Translations under genes and position numbers: made by a program
Notes under the pieces: model-generated
What the model was told of the DNA's origin: nothing
What the model saw: only the letters and a program-made list of their open reading frames with translations
Database searches by the model: none
NCBI GenBank assembly: GCA_964639665.1
Contig: CAZXEU010000038.1
Location: 1 to 6,399, forward strand
Direction of reading: 5' to 3'
Length of the DNA: 6,399 nucleotides
Source: CAZXEU01 sp964639665
GTDB lineage: Bacteria > Bacteroidota > Rhodothermia > Rhodothermales > Bin80
Shown here: positions 1-6,328 of the stretch, piece by piece
How the letters are laid out: every line of letters begins with the position of its first letter
How positions within the stretch are numbered: position 1 is the first letter of the stretch

Positions 1-2576
1 AAGATACTGGCGTCGAAGCTGCCGTACGTCATCCTGTTCGTCCAGCCAATCTGGAAGTCCGGCAGGCCGTTGCCCAGAATCTGCTCGTCAGTCGGAAACG
101 TCAGTTCGCCGTACGTCACTTCCTGGCCGTCCGGTTTCAGAAACAGCCACTCTCCATTGCTGCCAATGCGTGAATACATCGGACCCCACAACTGTCCGAT
201 GGGCTCGCCCTCCTTGATGCGAATAAGATCCGGTGCATTGAGACCGGGAGAACCGGGGCTGGCCAGATACTGCTCCTCCTCCGTTACAAACTTGTTCAGC
301 ATGGTTTCGGAATAGAAGGACATGATTACGCCCGTATTCCATCCAAGGCCGGCACGGCTCGCTTGCAGTACGTCAAAGTCGAGTGAGATTTCAATGCCGC
401 TGGTCTCCAGTTCACCTACATTCGTCCAGGTGCTCGGGAAGAGATTCGGCGGCACGGGCACGCCGACCGAGAACAGGAGGTCGGAAGTGACGGCATTGTA
501 GGCGTCAATTCGACCGCTGAGACGATTGCCCATCGCCACGAAGTCAAGGCCGATATTGATTTCGGTCTTTTCCTCCCACTTAAGATCGGGGTTGGCGTTA
601 CTGACAGGGCCAAAGCTCTGAATAAATTGGCCGTTTACGAAGAAGTTGCCCGCGGGAGCGAATCTCTGCTGGGCAAGACCACTGACAGGGGCGTCCTGAC
701 CAGTCTTTCCAACACTTCCGCGCAACCTGAGCGAGCTGAAGAAAGGCAACTCGGCGAGCTGTCCGACTTCGATGCCGACGCCGGCGGACCAAAACGTGCC
801 CCACTTGTTGTCGATACCAAACCTTGAGGAGCCTTCGCGACGGAGGCTGGCGTTGACGAACACGACTCCCTGGTAATTCAGGTTGGTCCGACCAAAGAAA
901 CCGATCAGGCGATGTGTGCTGCGGAAGCTGCCCACGTTGCCTTCACCCTGGTCGAAGTCCTGGGCAAAGCCGAAGTTGTTGAAGGCCACCCTGTCGGAAA
1001 TAAAGTCGCCACCGGACACATTGAAGCCCTCGTCCACGAAATCGTTGTACGAGTATCCGGCAATGGCCTCCAGATCCACATCGGGAATATCGCTGTTGGT
1101 GTAGTGCAGCGTCGTCTCAAAGAGTTCGTTGCTCTGGTCCAGATACATCTGCTCCGCCAGACCAGGTCCGCGCGCTGCCGCCGTGGCACCGCCGCGTACC
1201 TTGTGCTGCTTGGAATAGAAATTGCGGCGAATCAGGTCTTCCGTCTGCAGTGAGTACTGTGCTGCAATGGACAGGTTGGGAACGATGGCATCCAGATTGT
1301 ACTCCAGCCGCCCCAAGCCGTTGAAGAACTTGTCCTCACCCAGGCGCTCTCCTTCCTCGATGATCGCCACGGGATTAAAGTAGTTGAACAGCGGCTGCTC
1401 GAAATAGCCTCCCGTGTTTTCGAAACCGTCCGCAGAAACCGGCGCCGTCGGATTCATGATGCCCGCAAACTTGAAGGCATCCGCGAAACCGTAATTGGCC
1501 TCCCGATTGGTGGCCGCCAGCTGGATGGTGATTTCCAGGTCATGGTCCAGCGCCCACTGGGTGAAGTTGACACGGCCTCCAATCTCCTGGAAGCCCGTGT
1601 AGCGCTGAATGCCGTTCCGGTCACGGAAATTGCCCGACACCCGGTAAATGCTGTTTTCCGAACCACCTGATAGCGCGAGGCTGTGCACCATGTTGGAACC
1701 CGCCTGAGTCACTTCCTCGAACCACTCCGTGTTGTGGCCAAGGTCAGGCGCATTCAATCCCGTCTGCTGCGAGAGCTGCCGGTATTCGTCCCCGGTCAGC
1801 ACATCCAGACGGTTCTCAATGCCCTCGAACGTATAGTATGCATTGTACTCCATCGATACGCCCTGGCGGGCCTCGCCCGACTTGGTGGTTACCAGGATGA
1901 CTCCAGCGCTGCCACGTGTGCCAAAAATGGCCGCCGCGGAGGCGTCCTTCAGCACGTCAATGGACTCGATATCGTTGGGGTCCAGGTTGTCCAAAGTGGC
2001 GCCCACGATACCGTCCACGACGACAAGCGGCTCCTGGTTGGCTCCAAAGGACGAAATGCCCCTTAGCCTGATTTCAGCATCGTCGTTCGGATTACCGTTT
2101 CGCGTCGTGATCTGGAGTCCGGCCACCTTGCCCTGGATCATTTCCGCAGGGTCGTTGACGTTGCCGGCCACGAAGTCCGTTTCATCCAGACTCGCCACCG
2201 AACCCGTAATGGCACGTCGTTCCTGGGTGCCGTAGCCTGTGACAACAATCTCCTCGCCGATATCATACACGGTTTCCGCGAGCTCAACCTCGAGCTCGTT
2301 GCGACCGTCAATGGCAACTTCCTTCGTTTCGAATCCCACGGAGGAGAATACCAGCGTATCCGAAAGTGACGGCACAGTGAGCGAGAACGAGCCGTTCACG
2401 CTGGTCGCCGTACCCATCAAGGTACCCTTGACGACAACGCTTACACCTGGCAGTGGGCTGCCGGCGGTCGAGTCTACTACTGTTCCCGACACAGTCTCCT
2501 GCGCGAAGGCACCGGCCGGCGCGAGCAGGAGAGCCCATAGTACGGCCAGTGACAACCGTAAAGAATGCTGCTTCAT
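1..2576 (-). CDS. SusC/RagA-family TonB-dependent outer-membrane transporter, partial (C-terminus beyond left edge)
   Basis: This is the energised outer-membrane pore of a SusCD-type glycan or oligomer importer. The frame is open for 858 codons with no stop and leaves the window; family members are usually about 1000 residues, so roughly 150-200 are missing. Residues 1-25 form a signal peptide with a hydrophobic core and an A-F-A cleavage site before Gln26. Residues 27-99 match the carboxypeptidase-D regulatory-like beta-sandwich (VSGTVVDS, PLPGVSVVVKGT, NGSFSL, SSVGFETKEV). A TonB-box-like strand EEIVVTGYGTQERRAITGSV spans 108-127. The plug follows, with RLRGISS at 170-176, PLVVVDG at 183-189 and VLKDASAAAIFGTRGSAGV at 208-226. 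The rest is barrel sequence, including a KWEEKTEINIGLDF segment near residue 665 that is typical of the family. No STN domain is present, so there is no sign of direct sigma/anti-sigma signalling. The ATG at 2576 is the only start ahead of the signal peptide. The substrate cannot be read from the sequence. The adjacent GH4 gene suggests a glycoside; a peptide or other ligand remains possible. Confidence 0.96.
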   Translation of the reverse strand, partial: MKQHSLRLSLAVLWALLLAPAGAFAQETVSGTVVDSTAGSPLPGVSVVVKGTLMGTATSVNGSFSLTVPSLSDTLVFSSVGFETKEVAIDGRNELEVELAETVYDIGEEIVVTGYGTQERRAITGSVASLDETDFVAGNVNDPAEMIQGKVAGLQITTRNGNPNDDAEIRLRGISSFGANQEPLVVVDGIVGATLDNLDPNDIESIDVLKDASAAAIFGTRGSAGVILVTTKSGEARQGVSMEYNAYYTFEGIENRLDVLTGDEYRQLSQQTGLNAPDLGHNTEWFEEVTQAGSNMVHSLALSGGSENSIYRVSGNFRDRNGIQRYTGFQEIGGRVNFTQWALDHDLEITIQLAATNREANYGFADAFKFAGIMNPTAPVSADGFENTGGYFEQPLFNYFNPVAIIEEGERLGEDKFFNGLGRLEYNLDAIVPNLSIAAQYSLQTEDLIRRNFYSKQHKVRGGATAAARGPGLAEQMYLDQSNELFETTLHYTNSDIPDVDLEAIAGYSYNDFVDEGFNVSGGDFISDRVAFNNFGFAQDFDQGEGNVGSFRSTHRLIGFFGRTNLNYQGVVFVNASLRREGSSRFGIDNKWGTFWSAGVGIEVGQLAELPFFSSLRLRGSVGKTGQDAPVSGLAQQRFAPAGNFFVNGQFIQSFGPVSNANPDLKWEEKTEINIGLDFVAMGNRLSGRIDAYNAVTSDLLFSVGVPVPPNLFPSTWTNVGELETSGIEISLDFDVLQASRAGLGWNTGVIMSFYSETMLNKFVTEEEQYLASPGSPGLNAPDLIRIKEGEPIGQLWGPMYSRIGSNGEWLFLKPDGQEVTYGELTFPTDEQILGNGLPDFQIGWTNRMTYGSFDASI

Positions 2577-2663
2577 GGTTCTTTCTGCGTTTGGAGTTAC
2601 AGGAATAAGGTGAGAAAACTGCCGCATCACCAACACGGGGTTACGTACGATCTGGCGGCTAAG

Positions 2664-2692
2664 GGTATAATGTAGTTAACGGACGTAAAAAA
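2664..2692 (-). promoter_or_regulatory. Possible promoter of the SusC-like gene
   Basis: On the minus strand a TTTTTT block (2692-2687) lies exactly 17 nt upstream of TATACC (2669-2664), which would give a leader of roughly 80 nt before the ATG at 2576. The -35 match to TTGACA is poor, and I did not find the Bacteroidota TTTG / TAnnTTTG promoter here. The same six T residues could instead serve as the tract of the adjacent hairpin. This is a weak, composition-based call. Confidence 0.22.
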
Positions 2693-2706
2693 TGCACCTA
2701 CGCATT
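2687..2706 (-). terminator. Small hairpin plus T-tract between the GH4 and SusC-like genes
   Basis: Read on the minus strand, AATGC, a 6-nt loop (GTAGGT) and GCATT form a perfect 5-bp stem followed directly by T residues (six in a row counting the two at the stem end). It lies about 20 nt after the GH4 stop codon and about 110 nt before the SusC-like ATG. This is the geometry of a weak intrinsic terminator or attenuator that would lower read-through from GH4 into the transporter gene. The stem is short and has only two G-C pairs, so it may instead be a dyad operator or chance. Confidence 0.3.
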
Positions 2707-2725
2707 AAAATTCTCTTCCTGCAGC

Positions 2726-4087
2726 CTACCATTCGAGAGGCGGAAGAACGGCGGCCTGCAGACGGCACATTTCATTGACCAGGTGCACGGCGCTTCGGTA
2801 GGAATGCGTGGTCGGATCGAGCAGCAGCGCCTTAAGTAGTGCCTTGCGGGAGCGTGCCGCGTAGGCCTGGACCAAGAGCGCGTGAATGCTGGTCTGGGTA
2901 CGCAAGAGGGCCTGAATACCCTCCGGAAGCGCCGGCATCGAGCGCGGCTCTAGCCCGCCGCCGTCCGCAACGGCGGGAACCTCTACGACCGATTCATTTG
3001 GCAGCCCGGGTACAGCGCCACCGTTTGGGACGTTAACAGCGGCGAGAGCGCGCTGTTCACCGCAGAATACACCTTCCATGAGTGGCACGGCCAGCTCCCC
3101 GGATGGTGCCAGATTGCCTGAAGCATCCATCGCGTCGGAAGTCGGAGCTTCGTCATCGGTCCCAAACAAGGGGCGGTCCACCGCGTTTTCGTGGAGGTTG
3201 TAGATCCAGGCGGGAACGTCCCCTGTCTCCCACGGCTGTCCGTCAGCCGGATCATAGAAGAACTGGAGCGCGCTGCTTGCGAGGAATTCCTCCGCCCACC
3301 GGATGTATTCGCCAATGTGGTTGGTACCGGGAGACGGATATAGCCCATACGTGCGGAGGAGCACACGGCTTAGCGCGATCTCATCCCATTCTGCCAGCCA
3401 GTCTGCCTGGCGCTCTCTTTCCCTTAGCCTCGGATACAGGTCCTCTTGCGTCTTCCGGCTTCGAATGTCCTGGAACCAGGTGCAATGGTTGAGGCCGGAA
3501 GCAGCAACGTCCAGCTCGTCTACCGGTAAGTCCAGAATGCGCGCCACCTGCTTCATGCCCTGAAACACTCCATGGCACAGCCCGACTGTCCGAACCGACG
3601 TTAGACGCGTGAGCGCCTCGCAGAGCTTGGTCAACGGATTCGTGTAATTGAGTAGCCAGGCCTCGGGGCAGTGCTCTTCCATGGCGCGCGCAACCTCCAG
3701 CATGGGACCCATGTTGCGAAGCGCATGAAAAAGGCCTCCCGGGCCGCCGTTCTCTCCGTATATCTGTCTGAAGCCGTGCTTGCGCGGCACGTGAAAATCC
3801 TGAGCCCAGTAGAAATACCTCCGTATTTCGATGGCCGTCACCACGAAATCGGCCCCCGCAACCGCCTCCCTGAGATCCGTGCTGCAAGTAATCCGGCAGC
3901 AACGGCCCAGTCGTTCGCGTAACGCCTCGGCGTAGCGAAGCATAGGCGGCAGACTCTCTGCACTGATATCCATCAAGACAACCTCAAGGTTGCACTGGCA
4001 CAGGGGATCACTGAGAAGGATATCCCGAATAGTTGCCGGACCAAATTCACGGCTTCCGGCACCAACGAGCACGATCTTGAGCTTCAT
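2726..4087 (-). CDS. Glycoside hydrolase family 4 (NAD+- and Mn2+-dependent alpha-glycosidase-like)
   Basis: A complete 453-residue GH4 enzyme, the usual length for the family. GH4 enzymes are cytoplasmic and cleave glycosides by a redox-elimination route: a bound NAD+ oxidises C3, a divalent metal (usually Mn2+) stabilises the intermediate, and the bond is lost by elimination. The N-terminal Rossmann fold is plain: KIVLVGAGSREFGP at 4-17, with Asp40 (VVLMD) in the position expected to bind the NAD ribose. LNYTNPLTKLCEAL at 146-159 is the family NP motif. Cys171-His172 (GLCHGV) and His201 in GLNHCTWF fit the metal-binding Cys and His of characterised members such as Thermotoga AglA (Cys174, His203). 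No signal peptide is present. The closest family feel is the alpha-glucosidase / alpha-galactosidase (MelA/AglA) branch rather than the 6-phospho-beta-glucosidases, but substrate and anomer cannot be fixed from sequence. The ATG at 4087 starts directly on the Rossmann strand and has a good Shine-Dalgarno. It lies 149 bp upstream of the SusC-like gene on the same strand, and a shared transcript is plausible. Confidence 0.95.
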   Translation of the reverse strand: MKLKIVLVGAGSREFGPATIRDILLSDPLCQCNLEVVLMDISAESLPPMLRYAEALRERLGRCCRITCSTDLREAVAGADFVVTAIEIRRYFYWAQDFHVPRKHGFRQIYGENGGPGGLFHALRNMGPMLEVARAMEEHCPEAWLLNYTNPLTKLCEALTRLTSVRTVGLCHGVFQGMKQVARILDLPVDELDVAASGLNHCTWFQDIRSRKTQEDLYPRLRERERQADWLAEWDEIALSRVLLRTYGLYPSPGTNHIGEYIRWAEEFLASSALQFFYDPADGQPWETGDVPAWIYNLHENAVDRPLFGTDDEAPTSDAMDASGNLAPSGELAVPLMEGVFCGEQRALAAVNVPNGGAVPGLPNESVVEVPAVADGGGLEPRSMPALPEGIQALLRTQTSIHALLVQAYAARSRKALLKALLLDPTTHSYRSAVHLVNEMCRLQAAVLPPLEW

Positions 4088-4092
4088 TCTTG

Positions 4093-4098
4093 TCCTTA
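4093..4098 (-). promoter_or_regulatory. Ribosome binding site of the GH4 gene, overlapping an upstream stop codon
   Basis: On the minus strand TAAGGA sits five bases before the ATG at 4087 and supports that start. Its first three bases (4098-4096) are also the TAA that closes the short upstream frame ending at 4096. A stop codon inside the next gene's Shine-Dalgarno is a common arrangement for translationally coupled operon genes. Confidence 0.65.
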
Positions 4099-4284
4099 GG
4101 TTGTGATCGGGATGTCCGCGTGACTGGTCATCAAGACCTGGTCGTCCACGACAAGCGTGAAATTAGTGCTACCGCCCATTAGCCGCTGCCACTGCCTGGC
4201 AACAAGGCCCGGGCTACCGCTCCCAGAGACAGGCCTTCTACTAAAATCCGGCTCAGAGCGCATTGGAGCAGACGACCGGGACAC
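4096..4284 (-). pseudogene. Possible 3' remnant of a lost gene upstream of GH4
   Basis: A 62-codon minus-strand frame opens only at a GTG without a convincing ribosome site and ends at the TAA inside the GH4 Shine-Dalgarno. Its first half (Ser, Arg, Pro and Gly-rich) looks non-coding. Its last part looks like real protein: a short amphipathic run (ARQWQRLMGG), then alternating hydrophobic residues NFTLVVDDQVLMTSHADIP. The same frame is also open further upstream (about 4431-4291) and is separated from this piece by a single TGA at 4290-4288; that upstream piece contains an Ala-rich helix-like run, VEDQAAVAGMRAGQAKNAAI. I do not recognise a family. The simplest reading is a decayed gene formerly co-translated with GH4. 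A chance open frame is the main alternative. Confidence 0.3.
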
Positions 4285-4463
4285 CGGTCACGCTACCACG
4301 CATGAGGCTGCAATCGCCGCATTCTTCGCCTGCCCTGCCCGCATGCCGGCTACTGCGGCTTGGTCCTCGACTGGCGATAGGCAGTGCAGAGACCCAGGGA
4401 CCGACCTTCCGCGGATGTTAGCCCGAAAAGATTACCGCCATCCCCTAAGGCGCTTGCAACCGG

Positions 4464-4868
4464 CTAACCATCCCTGGCCTCCTTGTCCAGCTCGGACATA
4501 ACACACTTGCGGCCGCAAACACAGACAAGAACGAGACTGCCGTCACTGGTCTCTACCCACTCTCGCCGGTCGCAATCTGGCAGGCCTTGATAGCACGCCT
4601 GAAACGCCTCTCTTTGCTCCGGCGACGACTTCCTGGGGAGTGCACAGTAACATGCACCGGCAGACTGCACTGCTGTGAGCACGCCGGTCAGCAACCCCTC
4701 GTTCTCTTCCGGGTCTGGATTCGGCTCGTTGCCTAACGGCGCGGTGCTATCATTCTGGAGACCCTGCGGCATGGCAGGCACCGCCGGCTGGGCCTGCGCA
4801 TATCCGGTTCCGATCAACAATACCAAGAGACATGCCACGGCTCCGGTAATTGAACGAACATCAGGCAT
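4464..4868 (-). CDS. Small secreted cysteine-rich protein of unknown function
   Basis: A 134-residue protein with a clear signal peptide: MPDVRS, a hydrophobic core (TGAVACLLVLLIGTGYA, about 8-24), then an A-Q-A site before a Gln-Pro start. There is no lipobox, so a soluble periplasmic or exported protein is expected. The first part of the mature chain (about 27-58) is Pro, Asn, Asp and Glu-rich and probably disordered. The second half carries seven cysteines at residues 73, 75, 92, 99, 116, 118 and 122, in a CYC pair, a CYQGLPDC pair and a CVCGRKC cluster. Such spacing suits disulfides or a bound metal. The frame is open upstream to a possible ATG at 4979 and an ATG at 4892, but the ATG at 4868 is preferred because it has a strong Shine-Dalgarno and places the hydrophobic core at the N-terminus. 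I do not recognise a family. It is divergent from the methyltransferase gene and lies 376 bp before GH4 on the same strand, which is too far to assume co-transcription. Confidence 0.75.
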   Translation of the reverse strand: MPDVRSITGAVACLLVLLIGTGYAQAQPAVPAMPQGLQNDSTAPLGNEPNPDPEENEGLLTGVLTAVQSAGACYCALPRKSSPEQREAFQACYQGLPDCDRREWVETSDGSLVLVCVCGRKCVMSELDKEARDG

Positions 4869-5176
4869 CTGTAACACCTCCGAGTTTTTCATGCTTGCAC
4901 ATTGCGACAGAGCGGCAACTGGTGCCACGCGCAATATATACCGTGCACCCGAAATGTGGGAGCCTCCACGGAATAGCACGAGGGTCAGCCTCCCGGCCGC
5001 ATTCCGTTAGCCGCTGCAGACTCTCCACCTGGCGATCGCGCCGTGGCATCTTGCAGCCGGCTAGCGTATCCTCATTCCGAAGCGTAGCGTACTTGCGCCC
5101 GCCATCGCAGCGACAGCGCCTGATCGCACGATGAGCCTGTGCCACTCTTCCTCAAGCTGAAGGAACCTGCCTCCCC
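4869..5176. other. Divergent intergenic region, 308 bp
   Basis: This region separates the minus-strand cysteine-rich gene from the plus-strand methyltransferase gene and must hold both promoters. An AT-rich patch reading TATATATTG on the minus strand (around 4935-4943) is the best -10 candidate for the cysteine-rich gene, but no good -35 pairs with it. A 7-bp direct repeat, TAGCGTA at 5062-5068 and 5085-5091, has a 23-bp period, close to two helical turns. It could be an operator but is short enough to be chance. The 94-codon frame antisense to this region has an Arg/Cys-rich product with no recognisable domain and is not called. Confidence 0.4.
4877..4881 (-). promoter_or_regulatory. Strong Shine-Dalgarno that fixes the start of the cysteine-rich gene
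   Basis: On the minus strand GGAGG lies eight bases before the ATG at 4868. The two upstream in-frame starts lack a comparable site, so this sets the protein at 134 residues rather than 142 or 171. It is notable as a far stronger site than that of the SusC-like gene in the same window. Confidence 0.7.
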
Positions 5177-5719
5177 ATGCCTTCGAAACCCGCCAGGCGA
5201 CTGGTAGCCAACCCGGTTCTAAATAGACGCTTTGTACGTACGCTGCGATTCATGCGGCAATCGATGCCCCCTCCCGCGCAACTCCTGGACCTCGGGGCTC
5301 CAAATCCTCTTTCGAGCATCATGCAGAGCGAGGGATACCAGGTGGCCAATACTCGTGGCGACCTGGACGAAAATCCGGAAGTGGTCCGGAGTCATGCGGC
5401 AGAGGCTGCAACGGCCTTTGAGATCCTGGAGCACCTGGTCGCGCCGATGCTCGTGCTGCGCGCCATTGAGGCCCCGCGCCTCTTTGCCACCGTGCCTCTC
5501 CGGCTCTGGTTTGCCACCGCCTACCGCAACCCCGCGGATCCTTGGGACCGGCACTTTCATGAGTTTGAAGACTGGCAATTTGACTGGCTGCTCGAAAAGG
5601 CCGGCTGGCGGATAATCCGGACAGAGAAGTGGACAAGCGCCGGTTGGCCGCTCGGCATTCGTCCGATGCTGCGTCATTTGACGCCGCGCTACTATGCTGT
5701 AGAAGCGGTACGCGACTGA
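5177..5719 (+). CDS. Class I SAM-dependent methyltransferase-like protein
   Basis: A compact 180-residue protein with the layout of a methyltransferase of the Methyltransf_11/23 type. After a basic N-terminal helix (RRFVRTLRFMRQSM, 17-30), LLDLGAPNPL at 36-45 occupies motif I, the SAM-binding loop. DLDENPEVV (62-70) lies near the expected acidic strand-2 region. ATAFEILEHLVAP at 78-90 matches the common FEVLEHL motif, and HEFEDWQFDWLLEKAGWRI at 127-145 resembles the usual HEF...LLEKAGF helix before the last strands (RYYAVEAVR, 171-179). The oddity is motif I: the usual GxGxG is GAPNP here, so SAM binding may be altered, although several small families tolerate this. The substrate is unknown. 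The ATG at 5177 is the first ATG after the in-frame TGA at 5132-5134; AAGGA lies about 12 bases upstream, somewhat far. The gene is monocistronic in this window and converges on the next gene with 43 bp between stops. Confidence 0.82.
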   Translation: MPSKPARRLVANPVLNRRFVRTLRFMRQSMPPPAQLLDLGAPNPLSSIMQSEGYQVANTRGDLDENPEVVRSHAAEAATAFEILEHLVAPMLVLRAIEAPRLFATVPLRLWFATAYRNPADPWDRHFHEFEDWQFDWLLEKAGWRIIRTEKWTSAGWPLGIRPMLRHLTPRYYAVEAVRD

Positions 5720-5762
5720 CACCGGTACCTGGACAAGCGTACGGGCCGACGACTTGGCAATG
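5720..5762. other. Convergent 43-bp gap between two stop codons
   Basis: The plus-strand methyltransferase and the minus-strand hexulose-phosphate-synthase-like gene end towards each other. A bidirectional terminator would be expected, but only short dyads (for example ACCGGTACC near 5720) are visible, without a T-tract on either strand. Termination may depend on Rho or occur within the opposing genes. Confidence 0.4.
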
Positions 5763-6317
5763 CTATGGCACGCGTAGACTGCGCACGCGCCGGCAGATTT
5801 CTCGCAGCGCTCCCTCAACGTCCCCCGCTGCCGGCATGAAAGCCTCCGCGTCGACCGCCAGCGGCGCGCCGACAACGACCAGGGGTGCGCCAAGCGATGG
5901 TGCCTGAATGGCCTGCTCCACAGAGAGGCCTCCTACTGCCTGTACCGGGATCCCCACGGCATCCACGACGGCCCGCAGTTCATCGAGCGGGCTCGGTGCA
6001 CGCTCGCCCCTTGCGCGCAGACCTTTTCGCTCGTCAAAGCCGACGTGATGGATGACAAAGTCGCATCCCAGCTCTTCCAGATACCTGGCTGCTTCTACCT
6101 TGTCTGGACACGCCAGATTGTCTCCCATCACCCGGATGCCGAAATCCCGTGCCGCGGCGACCACGCAGCGAATTGTCTCTTGGTGGGCCCTGGCCATTAC
6201 GACGACATGCGTTGCTCCGGCCTTTGCCATCATTTCCGTTTCCAGGTAGCCGCCATCCATCGTCTTGAGATCGGCTACCACGGGAACTCCAGGAAAGGCC
6301 TCACGCAGGCTGCTCAC
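5763..6317 (-). CDS. 3-hexulose-6-phosphate synthase-like / OMP-decarboxylase-superfamily protein, N-terminus missing
   Basis: A TIM-barrel protein of the OMPDC/HUMPS superfamily, which includes 3-hexulose-6-phosphate synthase (formaldehyde plus ribulose 5-phosphate) and 3-keto-L-gulonate-6-phosphate decarboxylase. The diagnostic D-x-K-x-x-D is at Asp16, Lys18 and Asp21 in VVADLKTMDGG. Further matches are GDNLACPDKVEAA (65-77), FVIHHVGFDERKG (87-99), the phosphate-loop strand VQAVGGLS (125-132) and LVVVGAPL (146-153). The 184-residue frame starts at GTG 6317, but family similarity clearly continues upstream in the same frame for 15 codons (VDAGAPLLLAEGLRA, 6362-6318), matching the usual EAGTPL...EGL segment. 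Family members are about 210-220 residues, so the first strand and helix (about 25-30 residues) are absent. An in-frame TAG at 6389-6387 closes the frame, and no ATG, GTG or TTG lies between it and 6317. Hence either the gene is broken at its 5' end or the end of the window is not colinear with the true genome. Which of the superfamily reactions it catalyses cannot be decided. Confidence 0.88.
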   Translation of the reverse strand: MSSLREAFPGVPVVADLKTMDGGYLETEMMAKAGATHVVVMARAHQETIRCVVAAARDFGIRVMGDNLACPDKVEAARYLEELGCDFVIHHVGFDERKGLRARGERAPSPLDELRAVVDAVGIPVQAVGGLSVEQAIQAPSLGAPLVVVGAPLAVDAEAFMPAAGDVEGALREICRRVRSLRVP

Positions 6318-6328
6318 GGCGCGGAGAC

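Larger units (their letters stand above)
4088..4463. other. Gene-poor spacer of 376 bp between GH4 and the cysteine-rich gene
   Basis: No frame on either strand encodes a recognisable whole protein here. The plus-strand frame beginning near 4157 has a Pro/Arg/Cys-biased product and runs antisense into the end of the cysteine-rich gene, so it is treated as chance. The stretch holds the possible remnant ending at 4096 and the GH4 ribosome site. I found no strong intrinsic terminator for the cysteine-rich gene and no convincing GH4 promoter. Confidence 0.5.

Noticed and set aside
1683..2235. Plus-strand frames of 127 and 130 codons antisense to the SusC-like gene
   Set aside because: They run antisense to the conserved plug domain, with no ribosome site or recognisable domain; they arise from codon bias of the real gene.
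2666..2671. Perfect TATAAT on the plus strand
   Set aside because: No plus-strand gene lies downstream; it would drive antisense transcription into GH4, and no -35 box stands at the right spacing.
3381..3902. 173-codon minus-strand frame inside the GH4 gene
   Set aside because: It overlaps conserved GH4 coding sequence in another frame, its product is Arg/Gly/His-rich with no domain, and such shadow frames are common at this GC content.
4157..4501. 114-codon plus-strand frame between GH4 and the cysteine-rich gene
   Set aside because: Its composition is Pro/Arg/Ala/Cys-biased, no ribosome site is seen, and it is antisense to the 3' end of the cysteine-rich gene.
4893..4979. N-terminal extension of the cysteine-rich protein to 171 residues
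   Set aside because: It would bury the signal peptide about 37 residues in, and the strong Shine-Dalgarno belongs to the ATG at 4868.
4861..5145. 94-codon minus-strand frame in the divergent intergenic region
   Set aside because: Its Arg/Cys-rich product is unlike any domain I know, and it overlaps the start and ribosome site of the better supported cysteine-rich gene.
5219..5893. 224-codon minus-strand frame spanning the methyltransferase and the convergent gap
   Set aside because: It is antisense to the methyltransferase and overlaps the end of the hexulose-phosphate-synthase-like gene. Its composition is Arg/Ser/His-rich with no motif.
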